Assembly (NCBI GenBank): GCA_902786815.1 | Contig: CADADV010000015.1 | Location: 1 to 50,088, forward strand | Reading direction: 5' to 3' | Length of the DNA: 50,088 nt | Source: an uncultured Eubacteriales bacterium | Lineage (GTDB): Bacteria > Bacillota > Clostridia > Peptostreptococcales > Anaerovoracaceae | Part shown: positions 33,147-41,811 of the stretch, one piece after another | Layout: every line of letters begins with the position of its first letter | How positions within the stretch are numbered: position 1 is the stretch's first letter | Notes under the pieces: model-generated | Database searches by the model: none | What the model was told of the DNA's origin: nothing | The model's input: the letters and a program-made list of their open reading frames with translations, nothing else | Position numbers and translations under genes: made by a program

Positions 33147-34825
33147 CTGTCCGGTGCGCCGTGTGCGCGCAATGAGTCAAAAACTGCCAGGAATTCCGGC
33201 CCCAGTTTGCTGATAAAGGCCGTGACGGTACCGGCGTCCTCATCGGAGACCTGCGAAAGGCCCATCGTTGTGGCATACCGTTCAGCAGTATCCAGTTCTT
33301 CGATGTCCCTGTCTGTATAATCACCGCGCAGGACTCTATCAAGGGTAATGACAGGTCTCGCGCAGAACTGTACGAACTCTTCTGTGATCTCTTCTCCGAT
33401 CAGAGAACGGAGCATCTCAGGGTGTCCCGTCGCATAGAGCATCTTCGAGGCCATTTCCCACTTCCGCGGATCGGCGTTCGGCTTCTCGCCGTCATAGGTG
33501 CTCCGCAGAGTCTCCCCGCGTTTATATGCGATAAAGGAGTAGATGGCGGGGTGGATATCGTATTCCCGGGCCCATGCGAGCCACTTTTCGGTCGTTGTGT
33601 TGATGTATACGTGGGCGAACCGGTTGAAGAAGGGCGCAGCCAGCTGATTTGCGGCGAGGGAATCCTGCATATCGTTTCCCGCGGCCACGACCCTGGCGTT
33701 GTCCGGCAGTCTCCAGAGCCCGTTGACTTCCTTGTCCAGCACGATGTTGAAGGCCATACCCTGGATGCTTGGCAGGGCGTTGTTGATCTCATCGAAGAAC
33801 ACCACATGCAGTTTGTCAGGCTCTGCCTCGCACTTGGCGACGACCTTCTTGTACCAGGTCGGCGGCAGATCGATCATTTCGCCGGTGGACTGATTGTAGA
33901 CACTCCGGCCGTTGAGGCTGTCCGGCGTGGCGTTCCGCAGGTAGATGATCTCACAGGTCGGGTCGATCTGGCGGATCCTGGCACTCTTGCCCTCCGAGGA
34001 AGGCCCGTGCAGGAACACCGCGATGTCGCTTTCGATGGCGCCTCGGATGATATCCTCCTCGGTGACCTGGCCGAATGTCAGGTCGTATGGGTTTCTTCTC
34101 GCCTCGGCGCGGCGGATGTACGCATCGTATTCTGCCTGTTCCTCCGCAGTCAGCTCGCGGAGAACGCTGGGGACGATATCTTCTGCAAACGTGCCGTTCA
34201 GGAACCGGCAGACCTCTGTCTTGCTGAAATCCCCTTCATAAACAGTGTCCAGACAGTATTCCCTGACATAGGCAATGATGCTTTTGCACAAAAGCAGTCC
34301 GGCGGTTTCGTCGTAATACCATTTCAGCGGCGCCACCTCGAACCACTTGGCTCGTTCTTCTTCGGGCTTGACTCTGACGTATTTGGTGCCTTTGTATTCG
34401 TATTCCTCATAGACATCCAGATACACCTTGCCGGTCTTGCGCAGCATGCCGGACCGGTGCTCGTCCTCCAGGAAGCGCGCAAGCATTTTCTCTGCAGCGT
34501 CCTGGGGATACTCGCCGTATTCCGCCAGCAGATGCCCGCTGATATCCTTCACGACCTTCTCCGAAACCCGGCTTATGTCTTCGCATGCAAAGGCAGGACG
34601 GACTCCGCCGCCACCGCTGGCGTAACCCACGGCGCGCTCTCCGTTTCCCTTGACAATGCAGACGTCTCCGTAACCGGCCGCAGACGAGAGCAGCCAGCTG
34701 CCGTCTGCGCCCAAAGCTTCCGCGAACGCTGTCTGAGCACACTTCGTTCCGATGGTCTTAAAAATATCCAGCCGCTGCTCGCCGAACACCTGCTCGACGG
34801 AGGGCAATGTGTAGTTGATGTTCAT
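33137..34825 (-). CDS. MoxR-type AAA+ ATPase with an extra N-terminal domain
   Basis: The protein has about 562 residues. The AAA+ module lies in the second half: Walker A FLHGPSSEGKSA near 273, Walker B HVVFFDEINNA, sensor AAGNDMQDS and the arginine-finger region FFNRFAHVYIN. The first half is unusual: a segment with KWFEVAPLKWYYDETAGLLL and SKTEVCRFLNGTF recalls, from memory, DUF6273-like modules normally found in secreted proteins. Start 34825 is preferred over ATG 34858: AAGGAAC sits eight bases before it, and a TATAAT at 34872-34867 would start transcription close to 34860. It is coupled to the DUF2201 gene downstream. Confidence 0.8.
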   Translation of the reverse strand: MNINYTLPSVEQVFGEQRLDIFKTIGTKCAQTAFAEALGADGSWLLSSAAGYGDVCIVKGNGERAVGYASGGGGVRPAFACEDISRVSEKVVKDISGHLLAEYGEYPQDAAEKMLARFLEDEHRSGMLRKTGKVYLDVYEEYEYKGTKYVRVKPEEERAKWFEVAPLKWYYDETAGLLLCKSIIAYVREYCLDTVYEGDFSKTEVCRFLNGTFAEDIVPSVLRELTAEEQAEYDAYIRRAEARRNPYDLTFGQVTEEDIIRGAIESDIAVFLHGPSSEGKSARIRQIDPTCEIIYLRNATPDSLNGRSVYNQSTGEMIDLPPTWYKKVVAKCEAEPDKLHVVFFDEINNALPSIQGMAFNIVLDKEVNGLWRLPDNARVVAAGNDMQDSLAANQLAAPFFNRFAHVYINTTTEKWLAWAREYDIHPAIYSFIAYKRGETLRSTYDGEKPNADPRKWEMASKMLYATGHPEMLRSLIGEEITEEFVQFCARPVITLDRVLRGDYTDRDIEELDTAERYATTMGLSQVSDEDAGTVTAFISKLGPEFLAVFDSLRAHGAPDRWE

Positions 34826-34866
34826 ATTCTGTTCCTTGTTCACCGAGTGTTGTTTCATGCTTCACC

Positions 34867-34872
34867 ATTATA
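34867..34872 (-). promoter_or_regulatory. -10 element of the AAA+/DUF2201 operon
   Basis: A perfect TATAAT on the minus strand lies about 42 bases upstream of the preferred start codon. No good -35 box is seen, which may mean an activator is needed. Confidence 0.4.
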
Positions 34873-34915
34873 TAGTATTTTCTATTGTTTGTGTGCCCCA
34901 TTTTTTGGAAAACCC

Positions 34916-34944
34916 TTGCATATCATGCGTTTGTGTGTTATTGT
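34916..34944 (+). promoter_or_regulatory. Promoter of the rimP-infB operon
   Basis: TTGCAT (34916-34921) and TATTGT (34939-34944) are spaced exactly 17 bp. The transcript would start near 34951, ahead of the leader hairpin. Confidence 0.65.
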
Positions 34945-34972
34945 AGTCACTGTCAATATGTAAGTTATCACT

Positions 34973-35000
34973 GGAGTGGGCAAGAGGCCCACTCCTGTTT
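34973..35000 (+). terminator. Leader hairpin/attenuator upstream of rimP
   Basis: A 9-bp stem, GGAGTGGGC (34973-34981) with GCCCACTCC (34987-34995), is followed by TGTTTTG and lies inside the 5' leader, 20 bases before the rimP ATG. Its shape is that of an intrinsic terminator. Similar GAGTGGG...CCCACTC hairpins precede rimP in other Bacillota, from memory, so it is likely a conserved attenuator of the operon. Confidence 0.65.
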
Positions 35001-35016
35001 TGTGGAAGTAAGGACG

Positions 35017-35535
35017 ATGGCAAAGAAAAAGATCACAGAGGTCGTGGCCGAACTGGCGGGTGAATTCCTCGCAGAGAACGGCTACGAACTGTACAATACA
35101 GAGTATGTGAAGGAAGGCCGCGACTGGTTCCTGCGGGTGTACATCGACAAAGTGCAGGACGCAGAGCAGGAAGAGCAGACCTACATCAGCACAGAGGACT
35201 GCGAGAAGGTGAGCCGGTTCCTGAGCGAGAAGCTGGACGAAGCGGATCCGATCGAGCAGAACTACTATCTGGAGGTCAGCTCGCCGGGAATGGACCGGCC
35301 GCTGGTAAGACCGGAACACTACGAACGCTATGTGGGCGAGGAAGTGGAGATCCGGCTCTACAAAGCCATGGACGGCGTCAAGAACATCCAGGGAGTCCTG
35401 GAAGGCTTTGACCGGGAAAACGGCGTCGCCACTGTGAAAGCGCAGATCCCGCGCAAAGGCGGCAAGACGGAAGAAATCGTGTACGAGCTTTCGCTCAGCG
35501 ATATCGCCAAAGCCAACCTGGCCGTCGTATTCTAG
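35017..35535 (+). CDS. rimP: Ribosome maturation factor RimP
   Basis: The 172-residue protein is needed for late 30S assembly. Typical features are the N-terminal alpha-beta domain (ELYNTEYVKEGRDWFLRVYI), CEKVSRFLSEKLDEADPIEQ, and YYLEVSSPGMDRPLVRPEHY, the RimP signature, followed by an SH3-like C-terminal domain. The start at 35017 follows AAGGACG; the frame extends upstream only through the promoter and leader. It is the first gene of the translation operon. Confidence 0.95.
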   Translation: MAKKKITEVVAELAGEFLAENGYELYNTEYVKEGRDWFLRVYIDKVQDAEQEEQTYISTEDCEKVSRFLSEKLDEADPIEQNYYLEVSSPGMDRPLVRPEHYERYVGEEVEIRLYKAMDGVKNIQGVLEGFDRENGVATVKAQIPRKGGKTEEIVYELSLSDIAKANLAVVF

Positions 35536-35597
35536 ACAAAACAGTTCAAACATAGTTAACACTATTGGAGATATATTAAAGATATGAGGGAAACAAA

Positions 35598-36860
35598 ATG
35601 AGTGATTTTATGGACGCAATCAATGATCTGGTGAAGGAAAAAGGCATCACGAAGGATGTGATCATGGAGGCGATCGAGTCGGCGCTGGTTTCTGCCTACA
35701 AGAAGAACTACGGCACAGCAGCCAATGTCCGCGCGGAGATGAACGAAGAGACCGGGGACGTTGAAGTGCTCATGCAGAAGGAAGTCGTAGAAGAGGTAGA
35801 AGACGACGCGACCCAGATTTCACTGGAGGAAGCACAGGAGATCGATCCGAGATACCAGGTGGAAGATATCGTTGAATATCAGGTCACGCCGAAAGACTTC
35901 GGACGGATCGCTGCGCAGACAGCCAAGCAGGTCGTTGTACAGAGACTCAGAGAAGCTGAACGCGGCATGGTCTATGACAATTACATCAAGCGCCAGGGAG
36001 AGCTTGTGACCGGCGTCGTACAGAGAATCAGCAATGATACTATTTTTGTCAATATCGGCAATACTGAGGGTATCCTCGTCAAGGGCGAGCGTGCCTCAGG
36101 TGAAAGATACAGGGTCAACGACAGGATCAAGGCGTACATCATGGACGTCAGAAAGAGCAACAAAGGTCCGCAGATCTTCCTGAGCAGAACACACCCGGGA
36201 TTCGTCGAAAAGCTGTTCGAACTGGAAGTTCCTGAAATCGAAGACGGCGATGTTGTCATCAAGAGCATTGCCAGAGAAGCAGGCTCCAGAACGAAGATTG
36301 CAGTATATACAGAGGATGAGGATATCGATCCGGTAGGCGCATGCGTCGGCCAGAACGGCAACAGAGTCAGAAACATCGTGGATGAACTCTGGGGCGAGAA
36401 AATCGACATCACGACATGGGATGATGATCCGGCGATTCTTATCAGCAACGTGCTCAGCCCGGCCAAGGTCGAAGCTGTTGCCATCGACGAAGAGGAGAAG
36501 GCTGCCATCGCAGTCGTTCCGGACTATCAGCTTTCACTGGCCATCGGCAAGGAAGGACAGAATGTCAGACTGGCTGCCAGACTCTGCGGCTGGAAGATCG
36601 ACATCAAGAGCCATTCCCAGTACTTCGGAGACGGCGAGGACGAGGATGAGTACGAAGATGACGCGGAATACGCCGATGAAGCTGTCTATGAAGAAGAGGC
36701 AGTAGAGGAAGAACTCGAAGCCGAAGAGACAGAAGAGACAGAAGAATCAGAGGAAACTCTTGAAGAAGAGACGGAAGAGGCTGAAGCGGCTCCTGAAGCA
36801 GAGGCCGAAGAAGCCGAAGCATCGGATGATGCGATGTACGCAAAAGAAGATGAAGAATAA
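35598..36860 (+). CDS. nusA: Transcription termination/antitermination factor NusA
   Basis: The 420-residue protein binds RNA polymerase and nascent RNA. The N-terminal domain (about 1-125) is followed by an S1 domain (GELVTGVVQRISNDTIFVNI), then KH1 and KH2 (VGACVGQNGNRVRNIVDEL and LAIGKEGQNVRLAARLCGW). From about residue 344 there is an extra, strongly acidic tail of Glu, Asp and Ala. The E. coli AR repeats are absent, as in other Bacillota. Its last codons overlap the start of rnpM. Confidence 0.95.
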   Translation: MSDFMDAINDLVKEKGITKDVIMEAIESALVSAYKKNYGTAANVRAEMNEETGDVEVLMQKEVVEEVEDDATQISLEEAQEIDPRYQVEDIVEYQVTPKDFGRIAAQTAKQVVVQRLREAERGMVYDNYIKRQGELVTGVVQRISNDTIFVNIGNTEGILVKGERASGERYRVNDRIKAYIMDVRKSNKGPQIFLSRTHPGFVEKLFELEVPEIEDGDVVIKSIAREAGSRTKIAVYTEDEDIDPVGACVGQNGNRVRNIVDELWGEKIDITTWDDDPAILISNVLSPAKVEAVAIDEEEKAAIAVVPDYQLSLAIGKEGQNVRLAARLCGWKIDIKSHSQYFGDGEDEDEYEDDAEYADEAVYEEEAVEEELEAEETEETEESEETLEEETEEAEAAPEAEAEEAEASDDAMYAKEDEE

Positions 36861-37152
36861 GAAACCGCCGATGCGCAGGTGCATCGGATGCATGCAGTCA
36901 AAACCAAAAGAGGAGCTCATCAGGCTCGCCTGGTACGAGGAAACACTGTCGCTGGATCCCACGGGGAAAGCCAAGGGAAGAGGTGTTTACATCTGCAAAA
37001 GCCAGGACTGCCTGCAAAAGGCCGTGAAAAAGGGCGCCTTCGCGAGGAGCCTTCACGAAAACCCGGGAAGCGACCAGATCCAGCGGGTCGCCGGGCAGCT
37101 TGAAGCAGAGCTCATAAGGCAGCATCAAGAGGGTGACGATCATGCGGAGTAA
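36850..37152 (+). CDS. rnpM: RNase P modulator RnpM (YlxR family)
   Basis: The 100-residue nucleic-acid-binding protein has the YlxR signature PMRRCIGCMQSKPKEELIRL, and GRGVYICKSQDCLQKAVKKG. B. subtilis RnpM binds the RNase P RNA and modulates the enzyme. The start at ATG 36850 overlaps the end of nusA by 11 bases, and its first residues (MKNKKPPMRRC) match the family's Lys-rich N-terminus. Downstream it overlaps the L7Ae-like gene. Confidence 0.9.
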   Translation: MKNKKPPMRRCIGCMQSKPKEELIRLAWYEETLSLDPTGKAKGRGVYICKSQDCLQKAVKKGAFARSLHENPGSDQIQRVAGQLEAELIRQHQEGDDHAE

Positions 37153-37456
37153 AGCAATGAGCCTTCTTGGTTTTGCGAAAAAATCCGGAAATCTGGTTTC
37201 CGGAGTCAATACATGCACCTTCGCCATCAGCAAAGGCAAGGCAAAGCTCGTGATACTGGCGGAAGACATCTCCGCAGGCAGCGAGAAGAAGATAATGAAG
37301 GAAATAAGGAAGAAGGGCATTCCTTACATAAAGTACGGCACCATCGATGAGCTTTCCCACATAGCGGGAGAAAGCGGGAGAAGCGTCTTCGCGGTGCTGG
37401 ACGAAAATTTCGCCCGGAGTATAGCGTATGAAACAGACAAAAGACAACAATCATAG
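37142..37456 (+). CDS. L7Ae-family K-turn-binding protein (YlxQ-like)
   Basis: The 104-residue protein has the L7Ae/L30e fold: LLGFAKKSGNLVSGVNTCTF, AKLVILAEDISAGSEKKIM and IPYIKYGTIDELSHIAG. It is the ribosomal-L7Ae-like protein always found between ylxR and infB in Bacillota and binds kink-turn RNA. The start at 37142 is supported by AGAGGG eight bases upstream; a GTG at 37133 lies on top of that site. Its end reaches close to the infB start. Confidence 0.88.
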   Translation: MRSKAMSLLGFAKKSGNLVSGVNTCTFAISKGKAKLVILAEDISAGSEKKIMKEIRKKGIPYIKYGTIDELSHIAGESGRSVFAVLDENFARSIAYETDKRQQS

Positions 37457-37475
37457 CATAAAGGAGGATGTGCGT

Positions 37476-40436
37476 ATGAAGATAACAGAATTAGCGAAAG
37501 AACTGAAGATGACCGGCGAGGAAGTGCTGGAAAAGGCCAAGGCAATGGGAGTGCCTGTGGCGAAAACCAGCGACGATATGTCGGACATGGACACAGTTGC
37601 AGTAAGGAATACTCTGACAAGAGGCAGCGGAAAGGCTGAGACGAAGGTCGCCAGGAAGACTGTTACGAAAAAGACTGTAGCAGAGAAAAAGAACGAGCCT
37701 AAGACGACCAAGCAGGCCAATCTTAAGATGCCCGAAAAACGGACGACGAAGAAGGCCGCAGGTCTTGGACCGGTACCGACGAAACCGTCGGCTGCGCCAA
37801 AGACCAAACCGGCAGCCACGCCGACAGGCAAGGCGAAACCTCCTGTAGGTCTGCCGAAGGTCAACAAGGCGAAGCTTGAAGAGCGCATCGCCAAGGAAAA
37901 AGCAGAAGCCAAGGCAGCAGCAGAGGCCGCAAAGGCTGAAAAAGCCGCGAAGGCGGAAGCTGCAAAGGCAGAAAAAGAAAAAGCCAAGGCAGCAAAGGCC
38001 GAGGAAAAGGCAGCAGCCGGCATTGCAAAGGCAGAAAAGGCAGCAGCCAAAGCGGAAGATGCGATCGCAAAGGCTGAAGAGAAGGCTGCAAAGGCTGAAG
38101 AAGCCAAGGCAGCAGCAGAAGCCGCTAAGGCAGAAGCAGCAGAAGCAGCTAAGGCAACAGCTAAGGCTGAAGAAAAGCCGGCAGCAGAAGCCGAGAAGCC
38201 TGAAACTCCCACTAAGGCTGAAGAACCTGCAAAGAAGGCTGAAGAAAAGAAGGCCGAAGAAAAGCCGAGAAGCAGAATCAAAATCATCAAGAGAGCTGAA
38301 GACATCCGCCGCGAGGAAAAAGAAGCCGCGGCCAGAAGAGCAGCGCTCAAGAAAGAGAAAGAAAAAGAAGCAGAGAAAGAAGCAAAATCCTCCAAGAAAT
38401 CTGCGAAATCATCAGACAAGGCGAAAGACTCCCGCAAAAAACAGCCTGGCGATAAGACATCTGCTCCTTCCGCTGTGAAGACCTCCACCCACGGCAAGAA
38501 GGGCAAAGAAAGAGACAGAGATAAAGAAAGAGATAAATTCTCGAAGCTCGAGAGAGGATCCCGCAAGTCAGGGAAACCTGAAAGCCCGGCATCCCTTGAG
38601 AAGCAGGCAAGACCGAAGCGGCATCAGAACAAGCCGAAGGTCGAACACGAAGAACCGGAAATGGAACTGGAAGCCGGCACCGTTCTGATCAACTGCCCGA
38701 TCACAGTTGCGGGATTCGTTGAGCAGACGAAGACGACCCTGTCCAAGGCCATCATGACCCTGATGAAGATGGGCGTTATGGCGAACCAGAACCAGAATCT
38801 GGACGAAGACACAGTTCAGCTTCTCGCTGACGAGATGGGAATCCAGATTGCCATCGGCAAAGTTGACGAGGAAGAGGAATACCTGGAAGAAGAGGGCATC
38901 GAGACATTCGAAGATAAAGAAGAAGACCTGAAGCCGCGTGCACCGATCATCACGGTCATGGGACACGTTGACCACGGTAAGACTTCACTGCTCGACGCCA
39001 TCAGAAATACAAACGTTACAGCCGGCGAGTCCGGCGGTATCACCCAGCACATCGGTGCATCCGAGGTCGAGATCAACGGACAGAAGATCGTATTCCTGGA
39101 CACACCGGGACACGAAGCGTTTACTGCCATGAGAGCCAGAGGCGCACACGCCACGGACATCGCTGTACTGGTCGTTGCTGCTGACGACAGTGTCAAGCCG
39201 CAGACCATCGAGTCCATCAGCCATGCGAAGGCTGCCGGCGTGCCGATCATCGTCGCCATCAACAAGATGGATAAACCGGGCGCCAATCCGGAAATCGTCA
39301 AGAAAGACCTGGCGGAAAACGGCGTGCTCGTCGAAGACTGGGGCGGAGACGTTATCAGCGTTCCTGTATCCGCGAAGACCGGCGAAGGCATCACCAACCT
39401 GCTGGAGATGATTTTGCTGCAGGCTGAGGTGCTGGAACTGAAGGCCAACCCGGACAGACTGGCCATGGGTACTGTACTCGAAGCCAGACTGGACAAGGCC
39501 AAGGGCCCGATCGCGTCCCTGCTGGTGCTCAACGGTACACTGAAGTCCGACATGAGCGTGGTCGCAGGTACTTGCTCCGGCAAGATCCGTCTGATGACCA
39601 ACAGCAAGGGCGAGAAACTGAAGAAGGCAGGCCCGGCAACTGCTGTTGAGATCCTGGGACTTTCCGACGTACCGGTGGCAGGCGACCAGTTCAATGCGGT
39701 CAAGAAGTCCAGCCAGGCGAAGGAAATCGCATACCACAGACAGCAGAAGGTCAGACAGGAGATCCTGGCCAGAAACTCCAGCACAACGCTGGAAGAACTC
39801 TTCAGCCAGATCCAGGAGGGCGAGGTCAAGGAACTCAACCTCATCATCAAGGCGGACGTACAGGGTTCTGTCGGCGCGATCGTTACATCGCTTGAGAAAC
39901 TGTCCAATGACGAAGTCAAAGTCAATATCGTACACACAGGCGTCGGCGCCATCAACGAATCCGACGTCATGCTGGCGGGCACATCCGGATCCATCATCAT
40001 CGGATTCAACGTCAGACCGAGCGTAGCGGTAACAGGCATGGCGGAGAGAGACGGCATCCAGATCAGAACATACAACGTCATTTACAACATCATCGACGAC
40101 GTTGAGAACGCAATGAAGGGTATGCTCGATCCGGAATACAAGGAAGTCGTACTGGGAACAGTCGAGATCAGAGAGACCTTCAAGGTGCCGAACGTGGGCA
40201 TCATCGGCGGTGCATACGTTACAGACGGCAAGGTCGTCCGCAACGAGTCCGTCAGACTGGTGCGTGACGGTATCGTCATCCACGAAGGCAAGATCTCGTC
40301 CCTCAAGAGATACAAAGACGACGCCAAGGAAGTCGCACAGGGTTATGAGTGCGGTATCGGCATCGAAAACTACAATGACATCAAGCAGGGCGACATCATC
40401 GAGTGTTACACGATGGAAGAAGTCGCCAGAAACTAG
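37476..40436 (+). CDS. infB: Translation initiation factor IF-2
   Basis: The 986-residue GTPase places initiator tRNA on the 30S subunit. It has an IF2_N domain ([20 protein letters not shown]) and a very long Ala/Lys/Glu-rich helical linker up to about residue 400 (repeats of the [18 protein letters not shown] type). A second IF2_N-like segment follows, then the G domain with [14 protein letters not shown] at about 494, [11 protein letters not shown] and [11 protein letters not shown], then domains II-IV. The start at 37476 is preferred because AAAGGAGG lies nine bases upstream. The linker DNA is highly repetitive. Confidence 0.96.
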   Translation: MKITELAKELKMTGEEVLEKAKAMGVPVAKTSDDMSDMDTVAVRNTLTRGSGKAETKVARKTVTKKTVAEKKNEPKTTKQANLKMPEKRTTKKAAGLGPVPTKPSAAPKTKPAATPTGKAKPPVGLPKVNKAKLEERIAKEKAEAKAAAEAAKAEKAAKAEAAKAEKEKAKAAKAEEKAAAGIAKAEKAAAKAEDAIAKAEEKAAKAEEAKAAAEAAKAEAAEAAKATAKAEEKPAAEAEKPETPTKAEEPAKKAEEKKAEEKPRSRIKIIKRAEDIRREEKEAAARRAALKKEKEKEAEKEAKSSKKSAKSSDKAKDSRKKQPGDKTSAPSAVKTSTHGKKGKERDRDKERDKFSKLERGSRKSGKPESPASLEKQARPKRHQNKPKVEHEEPEMELEAGTVLINCPITVAGFVEQTKTTLSKAIMTLMKMGVMANQNQNLDEDTVQLLADEMGIQIAIGKVDEEEEYLEEEGIETFEDKEEDLKPRAPIITVMGHVDHGKTSLLDAIRNTNVTAGESGGITQHIGASEVEINGQKIVFLDTPGHEAFTAMRARGAHATDIAVLVVAADDSVKPQTIESISHAKAAGVPIIVAINKMDKPGANPEIVKKDLAENGVLVEDWGGDVISVPVSAKTGEGITNLLEMILLQAEVLELKANPDRLAMGTVLEARLDKAKGPIASLLVLNGTLKSDMSVVAGTCSGKIRLMTNSKGEKLKKAGPATAVEILGLSDVPVAGDQFNAVKKSSQAKEIAYHRQQKVRQEILARNSSTTLEELFSQIQEGEVKELNLIIKADVQGSVGAIVTSLEKLSNDEVKVNIVHTGVGAINESDVMLAGTSGSIIIGFNVRPSVAVTGMAERDGIQIRTYNVIYNIIDDVENAMKGMLDPEYKEVVLGTVEIRETFKVPNVGIIGGAYVTDGKVVRNESVRLVRDGIVIHEGKISSLKRYKDDAKEVAQGYECGIGIENYNDIKQGDIIECYTMEEVARN

Positions 40437-40456
40437 ACTGAAGGCAAAAGCTTCAT

Positions 40457-40468
40457 GCAAAAGCAATA
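40457..40468 (+). repeat. GCAAAAGCAATA dispersed 12-mer
   Basis: This copy lies in the 53-bp infB-rbfA gap, preceded by a second octamer core, GCAAAAGC, at 40444-40451. It is the same sequence as the copies after cdsA and putP. Confidence 0.7.
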
Positions 40469-40489
40469 TAGAGAGGTTGGGATAAGACT

Positions 40490-40852
40490 ATGACAAAAGG
40501 CTACAGACAAGGCCGTATCGGCGAAGAAATCCGCAGGATCATCAGCGAGATGCTCCTGTCGGATCTGAAGGATCCGCGCCTGGATTCCATGATCAGCATC
40601 ACGGACGTGGAAGTTACAAAAGACAACAGCTACGCCACCGTGTACTTTTCGCCGCTGGGGGTGACCGGCAGCGAAGAGGAACTGCAGGCCAAACAGGAAG
40701 AGGTCCTGGAGGCGTTCAACAAGGCCAAAGGCTTCATCAGAAGCCGGATCGGCCATGAAATGAAACTGCGGCATGTGCCGGAGCTGATCTTCAAGGTGGA
40801 TCATTCCATGGAGTATTCACGGCATATTGAGGATATCATCAGGACATTATGA
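40490..40852 (+). CDS. rbfA: Ribosome-binding factor A
   Basis: The 120-residue KH-like protein helps 16S rRNA 5'-end maturation in the 30S subunit. Signatures are YRQGRIGEEIRRIISEMLLS, DLKDPRLDSMISITDVEVTK, DNSYATVYFSPLG and the C-terminal RHVPELIFKVDHSMEYSRHI. The stop overlaps the next gene's start (ATGA). Confidence 0.95.
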   Translation: MTKGYRQGRIGEEIRRIISEMLLSDLKDPRLDSMISITDVEVTKDNSYATVYFSPLGVTGSEEELQAKQEEVLEAFNKAKGFIRSRIGHEMKLRHVPELIFKVDHSMEYSRHIEDIIRTL

Positions 40853-41811
40853 AGAAAAACACAGACATCAGAACCTTAAGCGACAAACTGTTTTCGGCGA
40901 AGCGGGTCGTATTGTTTCCTCACGAGAATCCGGACGGGGACAGTACAGGCGCCTGCATAGCTCTCAGTCTCGCGCTGCGCGAAGCAGGCGTGGAATGTTT
41001 CGTATGTTCCGAACGGCCTCCGAAGTATCTGGATTTCCTCAATACGGAGATGTTCACAGATGATTGTGAGGCACTGCAGCCGCCGTACATCAGCGCGGCC
41101 ATTGACTGCAGTGAGACGAAAAGGCTGGACAAACGTGCGGATGCATTTGAAAAGGGCAGCGAGAAGTTATGCATCGACCATCACTTGAATGACGTAGGAT
41201 TCGGAGATTTGTATTACATCGATGAAGAAGCAGCTGCTGCCTGCGAAATCATTTACGAGGTGATAAAAGAAGCGGCAATTCCTATGACACGGGATATCGC
41301 GAATGCTCTTTATACGGGAATCGTGACGGATACGGGCGGTTTCAGGTACTCTAATACGACCGCACATACCCATCTTCTGGCTGCAGATTTAATGAAAACA
41401 GGAGTTGACCATGTAGATATTATGGTCAACCTCTATAACAACAAAGACAGGATCAAAGTGTTCTGCGAGGCCAAGGCGATTGATAAAATGCTGTTCTTCG
41501 CAGAGGGCAGGGGCGTGATCAGTTATCTGACAAGCGGTGAAATGGCCGAAATGAACGCCCATTCGCAGCACGCGGACGAGATCATCGACCGCCTCCGTGA
41601 CATCGACGGCGTCGAAATGGCGGCTTATCTCGAGGAACGCGAGAATGGCATCAAGGTCAGCATGCGGGCAAAGACCACATCCAATGTGGCGGATATCTGC
41701 ATCAGAAACGGCGGCGGAGGCCATGCAAAGGCAGCCGGCTGCACGATCGATGACACGATGGAGAATGTCTTTGCGCTGATCAAGCATGAAATGGAAGATG
41801 CGCTGAGCTGA
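40849..41811 (+). CDS. nrnA: DHH-family oligoribonuclease/pAp phosphatase NrnA
   Basis: The 320-residue phosphoesterase degrades nanoRNA and 3',5'-adenosine bisphosphate. The DHH domain has FPHENPDGDSTGACIALSLA, AAIDCSETKRLDKR and the hallmark LCIDHHLNDVGFGD; the DHHA1 domain has RNGGGGHAKAAGC. It overlaps rbfA and truB by four and one bases, so translation is coupled through rbfA-nrnA-truB. Confidence 0.92.
   Translation: MKKNTDIRTLSDKLFSAKRVVLFPHENPDGDSTGACIALSLALREAGVECFVCSERPPKYLDFLNTEMFTDDCEALQPPYISAAIDCSETKRLDKRADAFEKGSEKLCIDHHLNDVGFGDLYYIDEEAAAACEIIYEVIKEAAIPMTRDIANALYTGIVTDTGGFRYSNTTAHTHLLAADLMKTGVDHVDIMVNLYNNKDRIKVFCEAKAIDKMLFFAEGRGVISYLTSGEMAEMNAHSQHADEIIDRLRDIDGVEMAAYLEERENGIKVSMRAKTTSNVADICIRNGGGGHAKAAGCTIDDTMENVFALIKHEMEDALS

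Noticed and set aside
34825-34858. ATG 34858 as start of the AAA+ ATPase
   Set aside because: It would leave the mRNA nearly leaderless if transcription starts from the TATAAT at 34872-34867, and it has a poor ribosome site; ATG 34825 has AAGGAAC at proper distance. Not fully excluded.
33422-34963. 513-codon frame antisense to the AAA+ ATPase gene
   Set aside because: The minus-strand product has clear Walker motifs, while this frame has none and runs through both promoters.
37876-38478. Lys/Arg/Gln-rich plus-strand frame inside infB
   Set aside because: It is a frame-shifted reading of the repetitive IF-2 linker.
38985-40466. 493-codon frame antisense to infB
   Set aside because: Codon periodicity belongs to infB; long antisense frames are common in GC-rich coding DNA. 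The translated product shows no known domain.
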